A stretch of 64,000 bases of DNA from JBMOKT01 sp049323895 (lineage in GTDB: Bacteria; Bacillota; Peptococcia; Peptococcales; BICA1-8): contig JBMOKT010000026.1 of NCBI GenBank assembly GCA_049323895.1, forward strand, positions 178,405 through 242,404, in the 5' to 3' direction. Position 1 is the stretch's first letter. Each line of letters opens with the position of its first letter. The position numbers and the translations under genes were made by a program. Under the pieces are notes generated by a model. It did no database searches. It had not been told where the DNA came from and saw only the letters and a list, made by a program, of their open reading frames with translations. Below are positions 33,098 through 42,480 of this stretch, in pieces.

Positions 33098-36000
33098 TCA
33101 TCTTTCGTAGCCCACGGCTTTCTTTTCCGGTACATCTATGCCCTCATCCGGCTCGCCGTCGATCATCTCGTTTTCATGTTTATCCATGTTGAGCAAAATG
33201 TTCAACTCTGCAAGCCGCGCAGATTTGGTTTGAAGCTCTTGCTCCTTCTCAAAGGGAATGTCGATTTGCTCTTTAGCCGTTTCCATCTGCTGGCGGAGCG
33301 TTTTTAACTGCTCTTGGCAATATTCCAGCTTCTTTGGTATTTCGGCAAGAGTGTTATTGAGTCTTGTGATATTGCCGTGGATGTCTGTACCCAAAGTGAA
33401 CGTATGGCTGAGAGCGCCCCGTAGGGTGATTTGATACTGCTTATTAAATCCATCAAAGGAAAACAGCATCGGAAATCCCATGTAGCTGCCCAGCTCCTGC
33501 GGCTCCGGCGTGGTCATCAGCTTGCAGGCTTCAAGGATGGCCGCGCCCGCCTGTGCCTTTTCGGTGTACGAAACTCCCTTGACCGTCATGCCCGCAAATT
33601 TGCTTTCCTCTGTGGTGCCATCGATAGTTTTCAATGTGCTATGCTGCTCATACAGGGAAAGGTCTTTTTCATAACCCTCAATCCGTTCCTCGGTGGATTT
33701 GATCTGCTGCGGGTAGTGTTTGAGCAACCGGTCTTCCAAAGCGTAACGCTGGCTTAAATGATTCGCCTTCAAAAGCTTCAACTTAGACACCTGAATATCC
33801 AGATCCATCTTCTCTTTTATATAGGGATTGCCAGTAGCCAGCGCCTTCACCTCAGCATAGGAAAGCGCTGTTTCGTCAATGTCCTCGGCGCTTCTTACAG
33901 GGGATTTGCTGGTCATAATCTGACTGATAAACCGCTGCTTGTTCTCGAGTATCTGGTAAAGGTAAGCATCGAAGGTGTTTTCCGTCACATACCGGAAGAT
34001 ATGCACCTCGTCATTTTTGTTACCCTGCCGCACAATACGTCCGGAGCGCTGCTCCAAATCTCTTGGCCGCCACGGGCAATCCAGGTCATGAAGCGCAATC
34101 AATCGGTCCTGAACATTGGTTCCGGCCCCCATCTTAAAGGTGGAGCCTAACAGGGCACGTACCTGTCCCTTGCGGACTTTGGCAAACAGATCCTTTTTCT
34201 TGGTCTCCGTGTTGGCATCGTGAATAAAGGCAACCTCGTCGGCGGGGACTCCACGTGCGATGAGTTTTTGGCGCACATCCTCGTACACATTGAAATTTCC
34301 GTCACCTTTAGGTGTGGACAGGTCACAGAACACAAGTTGCGTCAATTTCTTATCGTTGTTTTCCTGCCAGAAGCGGAAGATATTGTCCACGCAGGCGTTT
34401 ACCTTGCTTTCTTCGTGGTCGGACAGCATGGGATTGGCCAGTCGCTGGTCAAGGGCCAGCTTGCGGCCATCGTTGGTGATTTTAAGCATATTGTCCTCAT
34501 AGGGTTCTACCAGCTTGGCGCGTACCCGTTCGGCGCGCTCGGCAAGCTCGGCCACCATATCCTGCTGGAATACGCTGGGTTTCACCGCCACATTGTGGTA
34601 GTTAGCTTTCGGTATAGGAAGATTCAGCATATCCGCAGTTTTGATATCCGCGATTTCCTTGAACATATTCATGAGTTCCGGGAGGTTATAGAACCGGGCA
34701 AACCTTGTTTTGGCCCGGTAGCCAGTTCCCTCCGGCGCAAGCTCAATGGCCGTAACGGTTTCCCCGAATGTACTTGCCCAGCAATCAAAATGTTGGAGTC
34801 CGTTTTTACGCAGAGCTTCGTACTGCAGATACCGCTGCATGGTATACATCTCGGTGATACTGTTGGAAATAGGTGTTCCCGTGGCAAAGATGATACCGCG
34901 CCCCTCGGTCAATTCATCCAGGTAACGGCATTTGGCAAACAGATCGGAGGACTTCTGCGCCTCGGTCTGGGACAGGCCCGCCACGTTCCTCATTTTGGTG
35001 TAGAGGAACAAATTTTTATAAAAATCTGCCTCATCAACAAAGAGTCGGTCAACGCCCAATTCCTCAAACGTTACTACATCGTCTTTTCGGCTGGTATCGT
35101 TGAGCTTATCCAGCTTTAATTTCAGAGTCTTTTTGGTTTTTTCAAGCTGTTTGATGGCGTAACGCTCGCCTTTTTCCTCTTTCAGTTCCTGAATCCCGCT
35201 GGTAATCTCCGCAATCTGCTCCTGCAACTGCTGTTTTTGGCGCTCCGCAGAGATGGGGATTTTCTCAAATTGGCTGTGGCCTATAATCACCGCGTCATAG
35301 TCGCCAGTGGCGATTCTCGCACAAAACTTCTTGCGGTTTTTAGTTTCAAAGTCCTTTTTCGTCGCCACAAGGATGTTAGCAGATGGGTAAAGCTGCAAAA
35401 ACTCTCCGGCCCATTGTTCGGTCAGGTGGTTCGGCACCACAAACATGCTCTTGTTGCAAAGCCCCAGATGCTTGCTTTCCATTGCTGCAGCCGTCATTTC
35501 GTAGGTCTTGCCCGCACCCACGCAGTGAGCCAGCAAGGTGTTGCCGCCATATAGGATGTGCGCCACCGCATCTACCTGGTGTTTGCGCAGGGTGATTTCC
35601 GGATTCATTCCTGTAAACCGGATATGACTGCCGTCGTATTCGCGGGGACGGATGGAGTTGAAGCGGTCGTTGTAGAGCCTTGTCAGACGTTCCCGGCGTT
35701 TAGGGTCTTTCCATATCCAGCTTTGGAATGCCTCCTTGATGGCCTCCTGTTTTTGCTGGGCGATGGCGGTTTCCTTTTTGTTAAGCACACGCTTCTCAAC
35801 ACCGTCCTCATAGACGGTATCAAAGATGCGCACATCCCGCAGATTGAGGGTTTCTTCGACTATCTTGTAGGCATTAATACGGCTGGTGCCATAGGTCATA
35901 ACGGCCTTAATGTTTCCGCTGCGGTCGTCGTTTTTGCCCTTGACGTTCCAGTTGGCGGTATAGGTGGAATAAAAAACATCGATGTAGCGCCTGTACATAT

Positions 36001-39000
36001 ACGGAGTTTCCAGAAGCTCAAAGATGAAGTCCTTAACCACATCCGGGGGAAGCCAGGTCGCACCGAGGCGTACATCAATTTCAGAGGCGTTCAGGTCCTT
36101 TGGCTGCACTGCTTCCAGTGCCGTAACATTCACACCGTAGGTGTCAGGGTGCATTTCGGCAAATTGCCGGGCGGTTTTGAGTTTTTCCCGGACGTTGCCG
36201 GAGAGATAAGCATCCGCCGTTTCAAACATCGGCTTTCCTGTATTGTCTTGCTTTTCAGGATTGAGGAACACGACGCCTTCCAGGTCTTTTATAAGCTGTT
36301 CCTCGGAAAGCCCTGTCAGGCTCTGCATGAAGCCCATGTCCACACAGGCTTTTTCTGCGATGGAGATCGCCAGTGCTTCAGTGGCGGTATCCACATGGGT
36401 AACGTTCGTGCGTTGCCGGATAGTACGTTTGGTGAACATATCGGCCTTTCGCTCCAGCTCGCCGTTCTCGTCGAGAATCTCCAGAGAACAGAGCAGGCAG
36501 TAGGAGCTGTCGTCGGAAAAAGCCATGTTGTTGCCGCGGCTGTTCAAAAGTCCATATTTTGCGACAAAAGTGTCATATAGACGGTTCAGCTTGCACTGTT
36601 GTTCCTGGATTATTTCGTCGCTGTAATCCTCGGTCTGGTATTCAATGAGTTCGCGGACTGAGTCCCGTATAGCAATCATGCCCTTGATCCGGCCCTCCGC
36701 CGTGACAGAGGTTTCCACGCGGTTCATCCGGCTGTTTTCGCGGTAGTAGATTGCGCCGTCCATAACGGTATAACTGAAATTACGGACATTCGGATCTGCA
36801 GGGATAGAGGTGCCCACATCCTCGGTTACATCCTCCAGTTCATACTCGGTAATTTCCGCATGGATGTTTTCCAGCGCCTCGCGCAAAAGCTCTGCGAGGT
36901 CGGCACCTTCATAGGGCATACAGGTGGTTTCACTTTTGTTGCCGTACATCCGGTCGTCGTAGGCCATTGTGCCCAGCACCATTTCGGTATTGTCGGCAAA
37001 ATAGCGATTTACGGGGATGCCGTCCTTGGTGGTGGAGAGATGCACCCAATCCGGTTCAATGTCGATTATCCTGTCACGCTTTTGCAGGAACAGGATGTCG
37101 GTGGTGACTTCCGTGCCGGCATTGGCAAAAAACGCATTGTTGGGAAGCCGGACGGCCCCCAGAAGCTCGGCCCGCTGCGCAATGTACTTGCGGACTTCGG
37201 GATTCTGCTTATCCATCGTGCCCTTAGAGGTGATAAAGGCAACAATACCTCCGGGCCGCACCTTATCCAGTGTTTTGGCGAAAAAGTAGTCGTGAATATA
37301 AAACTTGTATTTGTCGTACTTTTTGTCTGACACGCCATAGCTGCCAAAGGGCACATTGCCGATAGCCAGGTCGAAAAAGCTTTCGGGCAGGTTGGTTTCC
37401 TCAAAGCCCTGCACTGCGATGCTGGCGTTTTGATATAGCTGTTTGGCAATCCGGCCTGTGATGCCGTCCAGTTCCACACCATACAGCTTGGAGTTTTTCA
37501 TGCTCTCCGGCACAAGGCCGAAAAAGTTGCCGATGCCGCAGGCGGGTTCCAGAATATTGCCGGTCTGGAAGCCCATGTTGGCAAGGCAGGCATACATGGC
37601 CTTGATGACGGTGGGGGAAGTATAATGGGCATTTAAGGTGGAGGCCCTCGCGGATGTATATTCCTCATCAGTGAGCAGCTCCTTAAGCATGGCGTATTCC
37701 TTCACCCACTGGCTATTCTGTTCATCAAATACCTGCGGCAGGCCGCCCCATCCCACATACCGGGAAAGGATTTCCTGTTCCTCTGGAGTGGCAAAGCGGT
37801 TTTGTTCTTCCAGTTGGTTCAAGAGCCGTATGGCGGCGACATTCCAGCCGTATTTAGTCTTTGCGCCTCCATGCCCTAATTCATCGTCGGTGATACGGAA
37901 ATTGACGCGGGGCTGCTTAGGGACTGCTGGCTGGAGGTCAATGATGACTTTAGATACTTCGCCATCCTGTGTTTTTCGCCATACGGGTTCTTTGGCCTGT
38001 TCCAAAACGCCGCGCACAAACTCGATGCTTTCGCTGCGGAAAATGGGAAAGCCCGTGTTGCGCTGAAAGGTGATGTCCCGCAGACTGACTGTACCGGCTT
38101 CCTCGTCGATGCTATCGATGGCATAGCGCCGGTCCTCAATGGAAAGCTCCACGCCCACGGCAATTTCTTTTTTGGCTGGTTTCTTTTCCGCTTCCCCGGC
38201 TTGGCCGTCCGGAAACTCCAGGTCAAATTCCACATAGGTTTTTTCGCTCTCGCTCTCGCTCTCGCTGCCGCTGTCGCTGGTGACGGTATCGCCCTCGTGG
38301 GTGATGGTCACATCACCGGTTGCCCTCACCCATTCCGGTGCCTCGGGGTCGTCGGCATGAAGAGTAACGACATCCCTTTTTTCCGTCAGGTAATCCTGGT
38401 AGGTTCGTTGGAACACATCCTCGGCAAGCCATTCCTTAAACTGCGGCAGGGTGGTATAGGCTTCATAAAAAGCCGGATGCTCCTCCCGCATGGAAAGGAC
38501 AATGCGGTCGATGGCGCTGCCCAGCTCCCGTTCGGCACTGTCGGGGTCGGTATCCCTGTCCCGAAGGTAAGGGTAGATCTCGTCGGTTCTTATCCTGTTG
38601 ACGATTTGAGGCAGGTACGCCTGGTATAGCGCACGGGGGGATGGTGTTCCCTTTTCTTCGGCTGGTTGCTCTGGTACTCTCCCGGCTGCAATAAGATGGT
38701 CATTCAAGGGATTCTCCCGCAGCATCCGGTCAAAGTCATCCCGCGCAAGTTCCTTGCTGAACAGCGGGAAACTGATGTCGCGGAGCACCACCTTGCCACT
38801 GTCAAAGGATAAAATCTCGTATTCGTCCGTGCCGAGATACACCGTGTCGCCAAGTGAGAAGGCATATTTCGCATTCTTTCGTGAAGGCAGCTTTGGTTCG
38901 GAGGGAGCCGGTTCCCGGTTCAGGATTTCGCGGGCATAGGTTTGCTCGGCAAGCTGTTGGCGGCGTTCCTCCATCTGCTGTTCATAAACGGGCAGATATT

Positions 39001-40945
39001 CCTTTTCCTTGCTGTTTAAGTAGCGATCGGTGGTAATCAATTCGCCAATGCGTTTTTGCACCTTTGCCCAGGGCAATACAATTTTTGCGTCCGGCCCCAT
39101 GATTTTTCCACTGGTGAGGGTGATGCCCTTGCCGTCGTGCCATTCATGAATATCGGTGCCTGTCAGGGCAGGTGCTCGCCCGCCGATACCGTATTCCTTT
39201 TTCAAGAAGTCAATATTTTCTTTCGCAGAGGCGTTTTGCTGAAAGTGCAGATAAATCCGGTACTTTCCGTCCTGCACACCGCTTCCCTGCCGCAAAACCG
39301 TATCAATGGCTTCCTGGGGAATAGAAAAAGCGGAGGATTTTTCTTCCTCCGTCTGTTCGATCAAGGTAATTTGCTGCTGCACTGACGGCAATGCCGGCGG
39401 TTCATCAAGGAATTCACCCAGCAGAATCATACTGCCGAAGTGACCGGCAATGACTCCCCAATCATAGTAGCTCTGTGATGTTCTTGCGGCGTAGCTGCCC
39501 TCCCAAAGATGGAGAACATTTTGGTAGGCCTTGTACCCGACGCGGTGATCTCCGTTGACTATCAGTTCTGTGTAGTCATTATTAAAAATGTTTTTGATGT
39601 ATTCGGTACGCTCGTTGCTATCCTCGTGAACGGCATAAAAGTCTACGATTTCCTGCTTGGTTGCCTTCAAGTGCGGGGTAGAGCGCAGAAGTTCATTGAT
39701 AAGCGGCGTAGAATGAAAAAACGGAAGACTTCTGTCCTCCGTTTCTCTGTCGTACCATGTTAATTGTAAATCAGCTCCGCCAGCACCGATTCCTCTGCTG
39801 AGTGCCGTAGGTTGTTCATGTGTCCTGTCCAGCTCATCGGGTCGGTCGCCTTGTCCGGCGCGGGACTGCTCTGTAAGAGCTTCGCTGTGATCTGTTCGAT
39901 GCGCTCCTTCGCTGTCCGGTCGATCTCCGACAGGTGGCTGTTCAGTTCGCCCGACAGCATCAGGCTTGCGTACATTCCTTTCCGGTAGTTTTTCAGATAT
40001 GTTTTGCGCAACATCCCATATTTGCCGATGTGCGTTTCTTCCTTCGGCAGCATCAGGTCGGGTATCAGATAATCGCCCTTCTGCGTGTAGGTCAGTTCCA
40101 TATTCACCATCCCTTTCAGAATTACTGTTTTGCTTTACGTTTTCATTGTGCTGTACATCCTGATTTTTTGCAAAGGTACGGTTTTGTTTTTTCTCCGCTT
40201 TTTGCAGTTCCTTGACCGTTGCCCCGATTTCCTTTAAAACCATTTCGGAAATATCACTTGTGGCAGCACCCAAGCGCGAAATGGTATCCAGCGTATTGAA
40301 ATTCACAATGCCTTGAAAATCCTCAAAGCTCAGGTATTTATCGGCAGGATAGCCGCAGCGGACTAATGCTATGTAAGCCACGGAAATCTTGAGAATTTCC
40401 TTGAAGATTACTTCCACATTCAGGTCGTCCAGTTCTTCCAAAAAGCTATTTTCCCTAAAGTACATCAGATCAGAGAGATAGTCGGGGAAATTATCATCCA
40501 CGGCATTGCGGGCGGCAGAGATTAAGGCGGTCACAATATCTTTTTTTTCTTCAAGCTCACCAAAGGTGCTTTCCAACGTTTCCTTCACGGACTCCGCATA
40601 TCTATCCTGCATCGCCCAAAGCGCAACGGGGCGGTTATAGCGGCTGTTGGTGTCCGACACATCGAACACATGTCGCAAAGTTAAACGGCTTCCGCTGTCG
40701 TCGATGAGGGCGATGCCCTTCGCGCCTCGGTTTACCCATCTGCCAAACTTCTGATTCCATAGCTCAATGGGAGCACAGGCAGTCGCATCGGGACGCTGCG
40801 CATAAATCAAAAGCTGATCCTGAAACGGATATTTGTAATTCCATGCTGCCGTTTTCAGAAAGGAAGTCCAGTTGACAGGATTTCTTGTGGCGCTTTGAGC
40901 CGTCCTTTCCGAAAGCTCTGTAATCAGTTGCAGCTTCGTTGCCAA
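33098..40945 (-). CDS. Giant ArdC-N / DNA methylase / SNF2-type helicase protein
   Basis: A 2615-residue protein, one of the hallmarks of Tn1549-like elements. The N-terminus (FLKTAAWNYKYPFQDQLLIYAQ) is an ArdC-type ssDNA-binding domain. An N6-adenine methylase core has EPACGIGNFFG near residue 1133 and a NVPFG catalytic motif near 1200. A helicase follows, with Walker A-like HCVGAGKTYEM near 1810, DEAD near 1972 and SGRIVRQGN near 2305. A Ser-Glu repeat (about residues 890-905) and a coiled-coil tail are also present. Likely roles are DNA processing and protection of transferred DNA. It ends in GYER-stop. Confidence 0.9.
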   Translation of the reverse strand: MATKLQLITELSERTAQSATRNPVNWTSFLKTAAWNYKYPFQDQLLIYAQRPDATACAPIELWNQKFGRWVNRGAKGIALIDDSGSRLTLRHVFDVSDTNSRYNRPVALWAMQDRYAESVKETLESTFGELEEKKDIVTALISAARNAVDDNFPDYLSDLMYFRENSFLEELDDLNVEVIFKEILKISVAYIALVRCGYPADKYLSFEDFQGIVNFNTLDTISRLGAATSDISEMVLKEIGATVKELQKAEKKQNRTFAKNQDVQHNENVKQNSNSERDGEYGTDLHAEGRLSDTRPDAAEGRNAHRQIWDVAQNISEKLPERNVRKPDAVGRTEQPPVGDRPDSEGAHRTDHSEALTEQSRAGQGDRPDELDRTHEQPTALSRGIGAGGADLQLTWYDRETEDRSLPFFHSTPLINELLRSTPHLKATKQEIVDFYAVHEDSNERTEYIKNIFNNDYTELIVNGDHRVGYKAYQNVLHLWEGSYAARTSQSYYDWGVIAGHFGSMILLGEFLDEPPALPSVQQQITLIEQTEEEKSSAFSIPQEAIDTVLRQGSGVQDGKYRIYLHFQQNASAKENIDFLKKEYGIGGRAPALTGTDIHEWHDGKGITLTSGKIMGPDAKIVLPWAKVQKRIGELITTDRYLNSKEKEYLPVYEQQMEERRQQLAEQTYAREILNREPAPSEPKLPSRKNAKYAFSLGDTVYLGTDEYEILSFDSGKVVLRDISFPLFSKELARDDFDRMLRENPLNDHLIAAGRVPEQPAEEKGTPSPRALYQAYLPQIVNRIRTDEIYPYLRDRDTDPDSAERELGSAIDRIVLSMREEHPAFYEAYTTLPQFKEWLAEDVFQRTYQDYLTEKRDVVTLHADDPEAPEWVRATGDVTITHEGDTVTSDSGSESESESEKTYVEFDLEFPDGQAGEAEKKPAKKEIAVGVELSIEDRRYAIDSIDEEAGTVSLRDITFQRNTGFPIFRSESIEFVRGVLEQAKEPVWRKTQDGEVSKVIIDLQPAVPKQPRVNFRITDDELGHGGAKTKYGWNVAAIRLLNQLEEQNRFATPEEQEILSRYVGWGGLPQVFDEQNSQWVKEYAMLKELLTDEEYTSARASTLNAHYTSPTVIKAMYACLANMGFQTGNILEPACGIGNFFGLVPESMKNSKLYGVELDGITGRIAKQLYQNASIAVQGFEETNLPESFFDLAIGNVPFGSYGVSDKKYDKYKFYIHDYFFAKTLDKVRPGGIVAFITSKGTMDKQNPEVRKYIAQRAELLGAVRLPNNAFFANAGTEVTTDILFLQKRDRIIDIEPDWVHLSTTKDGIPVNRYFADNTEMVLGTMAYDDRMYGNKSETTCMPYEGADLAELLREALENIHAEITEYELEDVTEDVGTSIPADPNVRNFSYTVMDGAIYYRENSRMNRVETSVTAEGRIKGMIAIRDSVRELIEYQTEDYSDEIIQEQQCKLNRLYDTFVAKYGLLNSRGNNMAFSDDSSYCLLCSLEILDENGELERKADMFTKRTIRQRTNVTHVDTATEALAISIAEKACVDMGFMQSLTGLSEEQLIKDLEGVVFLNPEKQDNTGKPMFETADAYLSGNVREKLKTARQFAEMHPDTYGVNVTALEAVQPKDLNASEIDVRLGATWLPPDVVKDFIFELLETPYMYRRYIDVFYSTYTANWNVKGKNDDRSGNIKAVMTYGTSRINAYKIVEETLNLRDVRIFDTVYEDGVEKRVLNKKETAIAQQKQEAIKEAFQSWIWKDPKRRERLTRLYNDRFNSIRPREYDGSHIRFTGMNPEITLRKHQVDAVAHILYGGNTLLAHCVGAGKTYEMTAAAMESKHLGLCNKSMFVVPNHLTEQWAGEFLQLYPSANILVATKKDFETKNRKKFCARIATGDYDAVIIGHSQFEKIPISAERQKQQLQEQIAEITSGIQELKEEKGERYAIKQLEKTKKTLKLKLDKLNDTSRKDDVVTFEELGVDRLFVDEADFYKNLFLYTKMRNVAGLSQTEAQKSSDLFAKCRYLDELTEGRGIIFATGTPISNSITEMYTMQRYLQYEALRKNGLQHFDCWASTFGETVTAIELAPEGTGYRAKTRFARFYNLPELMNMFKEIADIKTADMLNLPIPKANYHNVAVKPSVFQQDMVAELAERAERVRAKLVEPYEDNMLKITNDGRKLALDQRLANPMLSDHEESKVNACVDNIFRFWQENNDKKLTQLVFCDLSTPKGDGNFNVYEDVRQKLIARGVPADEVAFIHDANTETKKKDLFAKVRKGQVRALLGSTFKMGAGTNVQDRLIALHDLDCPWRPRDLEQRSGRIVRQGNKNDEVHIFRYVTENTFDAYLYQILENKQRFISQIMTSKSPVRSAEDIDETALSYAEVKALATGNPYIKEKMDLDIQVSKLKLLKANHLSQRYALEDRLLKHYPQQIKSTEERIEGYEKDLSLYEQHSTLKTIDGTTEESKFAGMTVKGVSYTEKAQAGAAILEACKLMTTPEPQELGSYMGFPMLFSFDGFNKQYQITLRGALSHTFTLGTDIHGNITRLNNTLAEIPKKLEYCQEQLKTLRQQMETAKEQIDIPFEKEQELQTKSARLAELNILLNMDKHENEMIDGEPDEGIDVPEKKAVGYER

Positions 40946-40958
40946 CGTTTATCCCTCC

Positions 40959-41258
40959 TTATCGTTCCGGCTCGTACCTTTTCTTTTGGGGCTGCTGTAC
41001 TGGTTTTTCAGGTGTATTCTTTTCCTGCTGGAGACTTTTTAAATAATGGACTTCATCCAGCGCACGATTGCATAAGTCTTCAAGGGCGGTCAGGCGGTCA
41101 TTCATGTAATGGCCCCAGAAATATTCCTTTTCACCCTTTCTGCATTTCCACGTCACAAAGTTTGCGGGTGCTTCATCACGCTGACCGATTACAAATTCCG
41201 CATTTCCCACGGTCAGTCGGTCGGTGATGACATAACCTGCATTGATTTCCTTTTCCAT
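40959..41258 (-). CDS. Conserved element protein of unknown function
   Basis: A 99-residue soluble protein (ITDRLTVGNAEFVIGQRDEA...) with ATG 41258, 7 bases after AGGAGG. A Trp/Tyr-rich centre (KEYFWGHYMND) and a helical C-terminal half are visible, then a basic Pro/Gln tail ending in YEPER-stop. It lies just upstream of the giant methylase-helicase gene and probably shares its operon. Family not named with confidence. Confidence 0.65.
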   Translation of the reverse strand: MEKEINAGYVITDRLTVGNAEFVIGQRDEAPANFVTWKCRKGEKEYFWGHYMNDRLTALEDLCNRALDEVHYLKSLQQEKNTPEKPVQQPQKKRYEPER

Positions 41259-41269
41259 GTTCAAACCTC

Positions 41270-41878
41270 CTAACGTTCCTGCTCATATTTTTTCTGCTTT
41301 ACCTGCCTTTCGGTCTGTATCTGTTTGAGCCGTTCCTTTGCCCAATCGGGCATATGTTCTGGCTTGATGGTGCCCAAAATATCCTCCCGGTTCCAGCGCG
41401 ATTCCTTTCCGGAGTATAGGTTGACGGTGTAGACCGCGCGGCCCCGGGAATTGGCATGAGAGCCAAAGCCGCCTGTGGCCAGCACGAGCTGTTTGTCGGC
41501 AGTACGGTATTCAGGACGCAGGCGCTCCGGACGGATGACCGCCACCTTGTTTTCAATACTCTCTCCGTAATCATTCGGGATACAATGCTCCAGCACGAAA
41601 GGCTGCAGGGGAACGGTGATTTTGTCCCGTTCCGCTTTGATCGCTTCAAGCTGCGCCTGTACGCGGTCGGTAAATTCTGTCATCATTTCCACGTAGTCCG
41701 CACTTGCTGAGGCATTAAAATAGTGATCGATGCCCAACGGGTTATCCCAGGTGCAATTGCATACCATGTACGGATAATCGGTTTTGGTATCATCCAGCGT
41801 AAAAAGGATTTCTTTATCTCCAACATGAATGGCGTGTTTTACCTCGTAGGTATCCACCATGCGTTTTTCTTCATCCAT
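41270..41878 (-). CDS. Conserved element protein of unknown function
   Basis: A 202-residue soluble protein. ATG 41878 is preferred; the GTG four codons upstream overlaps the GGAG ribosome site. The middle has VVRPERLRPEYRT-like sequence and a glycine-rich GGFGSHANSRGRAVYTVNLYSG segment resembling parts of mobile-element proteins that co-occur with the giant methylase-helicase. Ends in KKYEQER-stop followed directly by AGGAGG of the next gene. Function unknown. Confidence 0.7.
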   Translation of the reverse strand: MDEEKRMVDTYEVKHAIHVGDKEILFTLDDTKTDYPYMVCNCTWDNPLGIDHYFNASASADYVEMMTEFTDRVQAQLEAIKAERDKITVPLQPFVLEHCIPNDYGESIENKVAVIRPERLRPEYRTADKQLVLATGGFGSHANSRGRAVYTVNLYSGKESRWNREDILGTIKPEHMPDWAKERLKQIQTERQVKQKKYEQER

Positions 41879-41910
41879 CGATATTTCCACTCCAATCTAT
41901 GAGGCAGACG

Positions 41911-41938
41911 AAAAGGGACGGTGTTTGCCGTCCCTTTT
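41911..41938 (-). terminator. Terminator at the end of the Tad operon
   Basis: AAAAGGGACGG and CCGTCCCTTTT form a perfect 11-bp stem with a 6-base loop. On the minus strand the stem ends in TTTT. It separates the Tad/Flp gene block from the replication-associated genes. Confidence 0.7.
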
Positions 41939-41950
41939 ACCATTCTGCCG

Positions 41951-42040
41951 TTATTTCTTTTTCCGCTTGATGTGCAAATACACCGCACCACCGACAATTA
42001 CAAGACAGAGCACGATGGCCAGTATCGCTTTCAGTTCCAC
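41951..42040 (-). CDS. 29-residue single-pass membrane peptide
   Basis: GTG 42040, 6 bases after AGGAGGT, encodes MELKAILAIVLCLVIVGGAV followed by YLHIKRKKK. It is one hydrophobic helix with a strongly basic cytoplasmic end. The ribosome site is nearly ideal. It is the last gene of the Tad block, just before the terminator, so it may modulate pilus assembly. Function unknown. Confidence 0.6.
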   Translation of the reverse strand: MELKAILAIVLCLVIVGGAVYLHIKRKKK

Positions 42041-42058
42041 AAAATCACCTCCTACTAC

Positions 42059-42478
42059 TTAACAGCAAATCAGTTCGTATATCAAAAGAGCCACGGCATA
42101 CGTGAAGAAACCAATGCTCAGAAATACGGCCAACGGGACGCTTTTTTGCTTTGTCGCCTTTGCATAGATACAGGCGGGAAGCAAAGCAATAAAGAGAATG
42201 ACCGCAAGAGAGTACAGGCCAAAGCAAAAGCCCATTGCCGCCGTGAGCTTAATGTCGCCGCCTCCAACACCTCCAGACTTGGCGGCAAGGAAAAACAGGC
42301 ACAATCCCGGCAGCAGAAATCCGACAATCCGCTCAAGTAAGGCTGGATATGGCAGCAGAAAAGCGGATGCAGCTCCGATCAAGAGAATGGCTATCCATGT
42401 CCAATCCGGAATAATCCGCTTTCTATAATCCATTACTGCTGCCCAAAGTATGGGAATGGCGCATAACAGCGTGGCCAT
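42059..42478 (-). CDS. Prepilin peptidase, A24 family (TadV/CpaA-like)
   Basis: A 139-residue membrane aspartyl protease that removes leader peptides of Flp-type prepilins. The two catalytic aspartates are visible: the MDYRKRIIPD segment near the N-terminus and GGGDIKL near residue 75. About five helices. ATG 42478 lies 8 bases after GGGA; TTG 42484 overlapping the previous stop is an alternative. Short length without a methylase domain is typical of Tad-type peptidases. Confidence 0.9.
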   Translation of the reverse strand: MATLLCAIPILWAAVMDYRKRIIPDWTWIAILLIGAASAFLLPYPALLERIVGFLLPGLCLFFLAAKSGGVGGGDIKLTAAMGFCFGLYSLAVILFIALLPACIYAKATKQKSVPLAVFLSIGFFTYAVALLIYELICC

Positions 42479-42480
42479 TT

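Noticed and set aside
34220..36580. Long plus-strand open frames of 299 and 340 codons antisense to the giant methylase-helicase gene
   Set aside because: No ribosome sites, composition mirrors the opposite-strand gene, and that gene has clear methylase and helicase motifs across the region.
38240..38285. CTCGCT hexamer repeat as a regulatory repeat
   Set aside because: It encodes the Ser-Glu tract inside the 2615-residue protein and has no separate signal.
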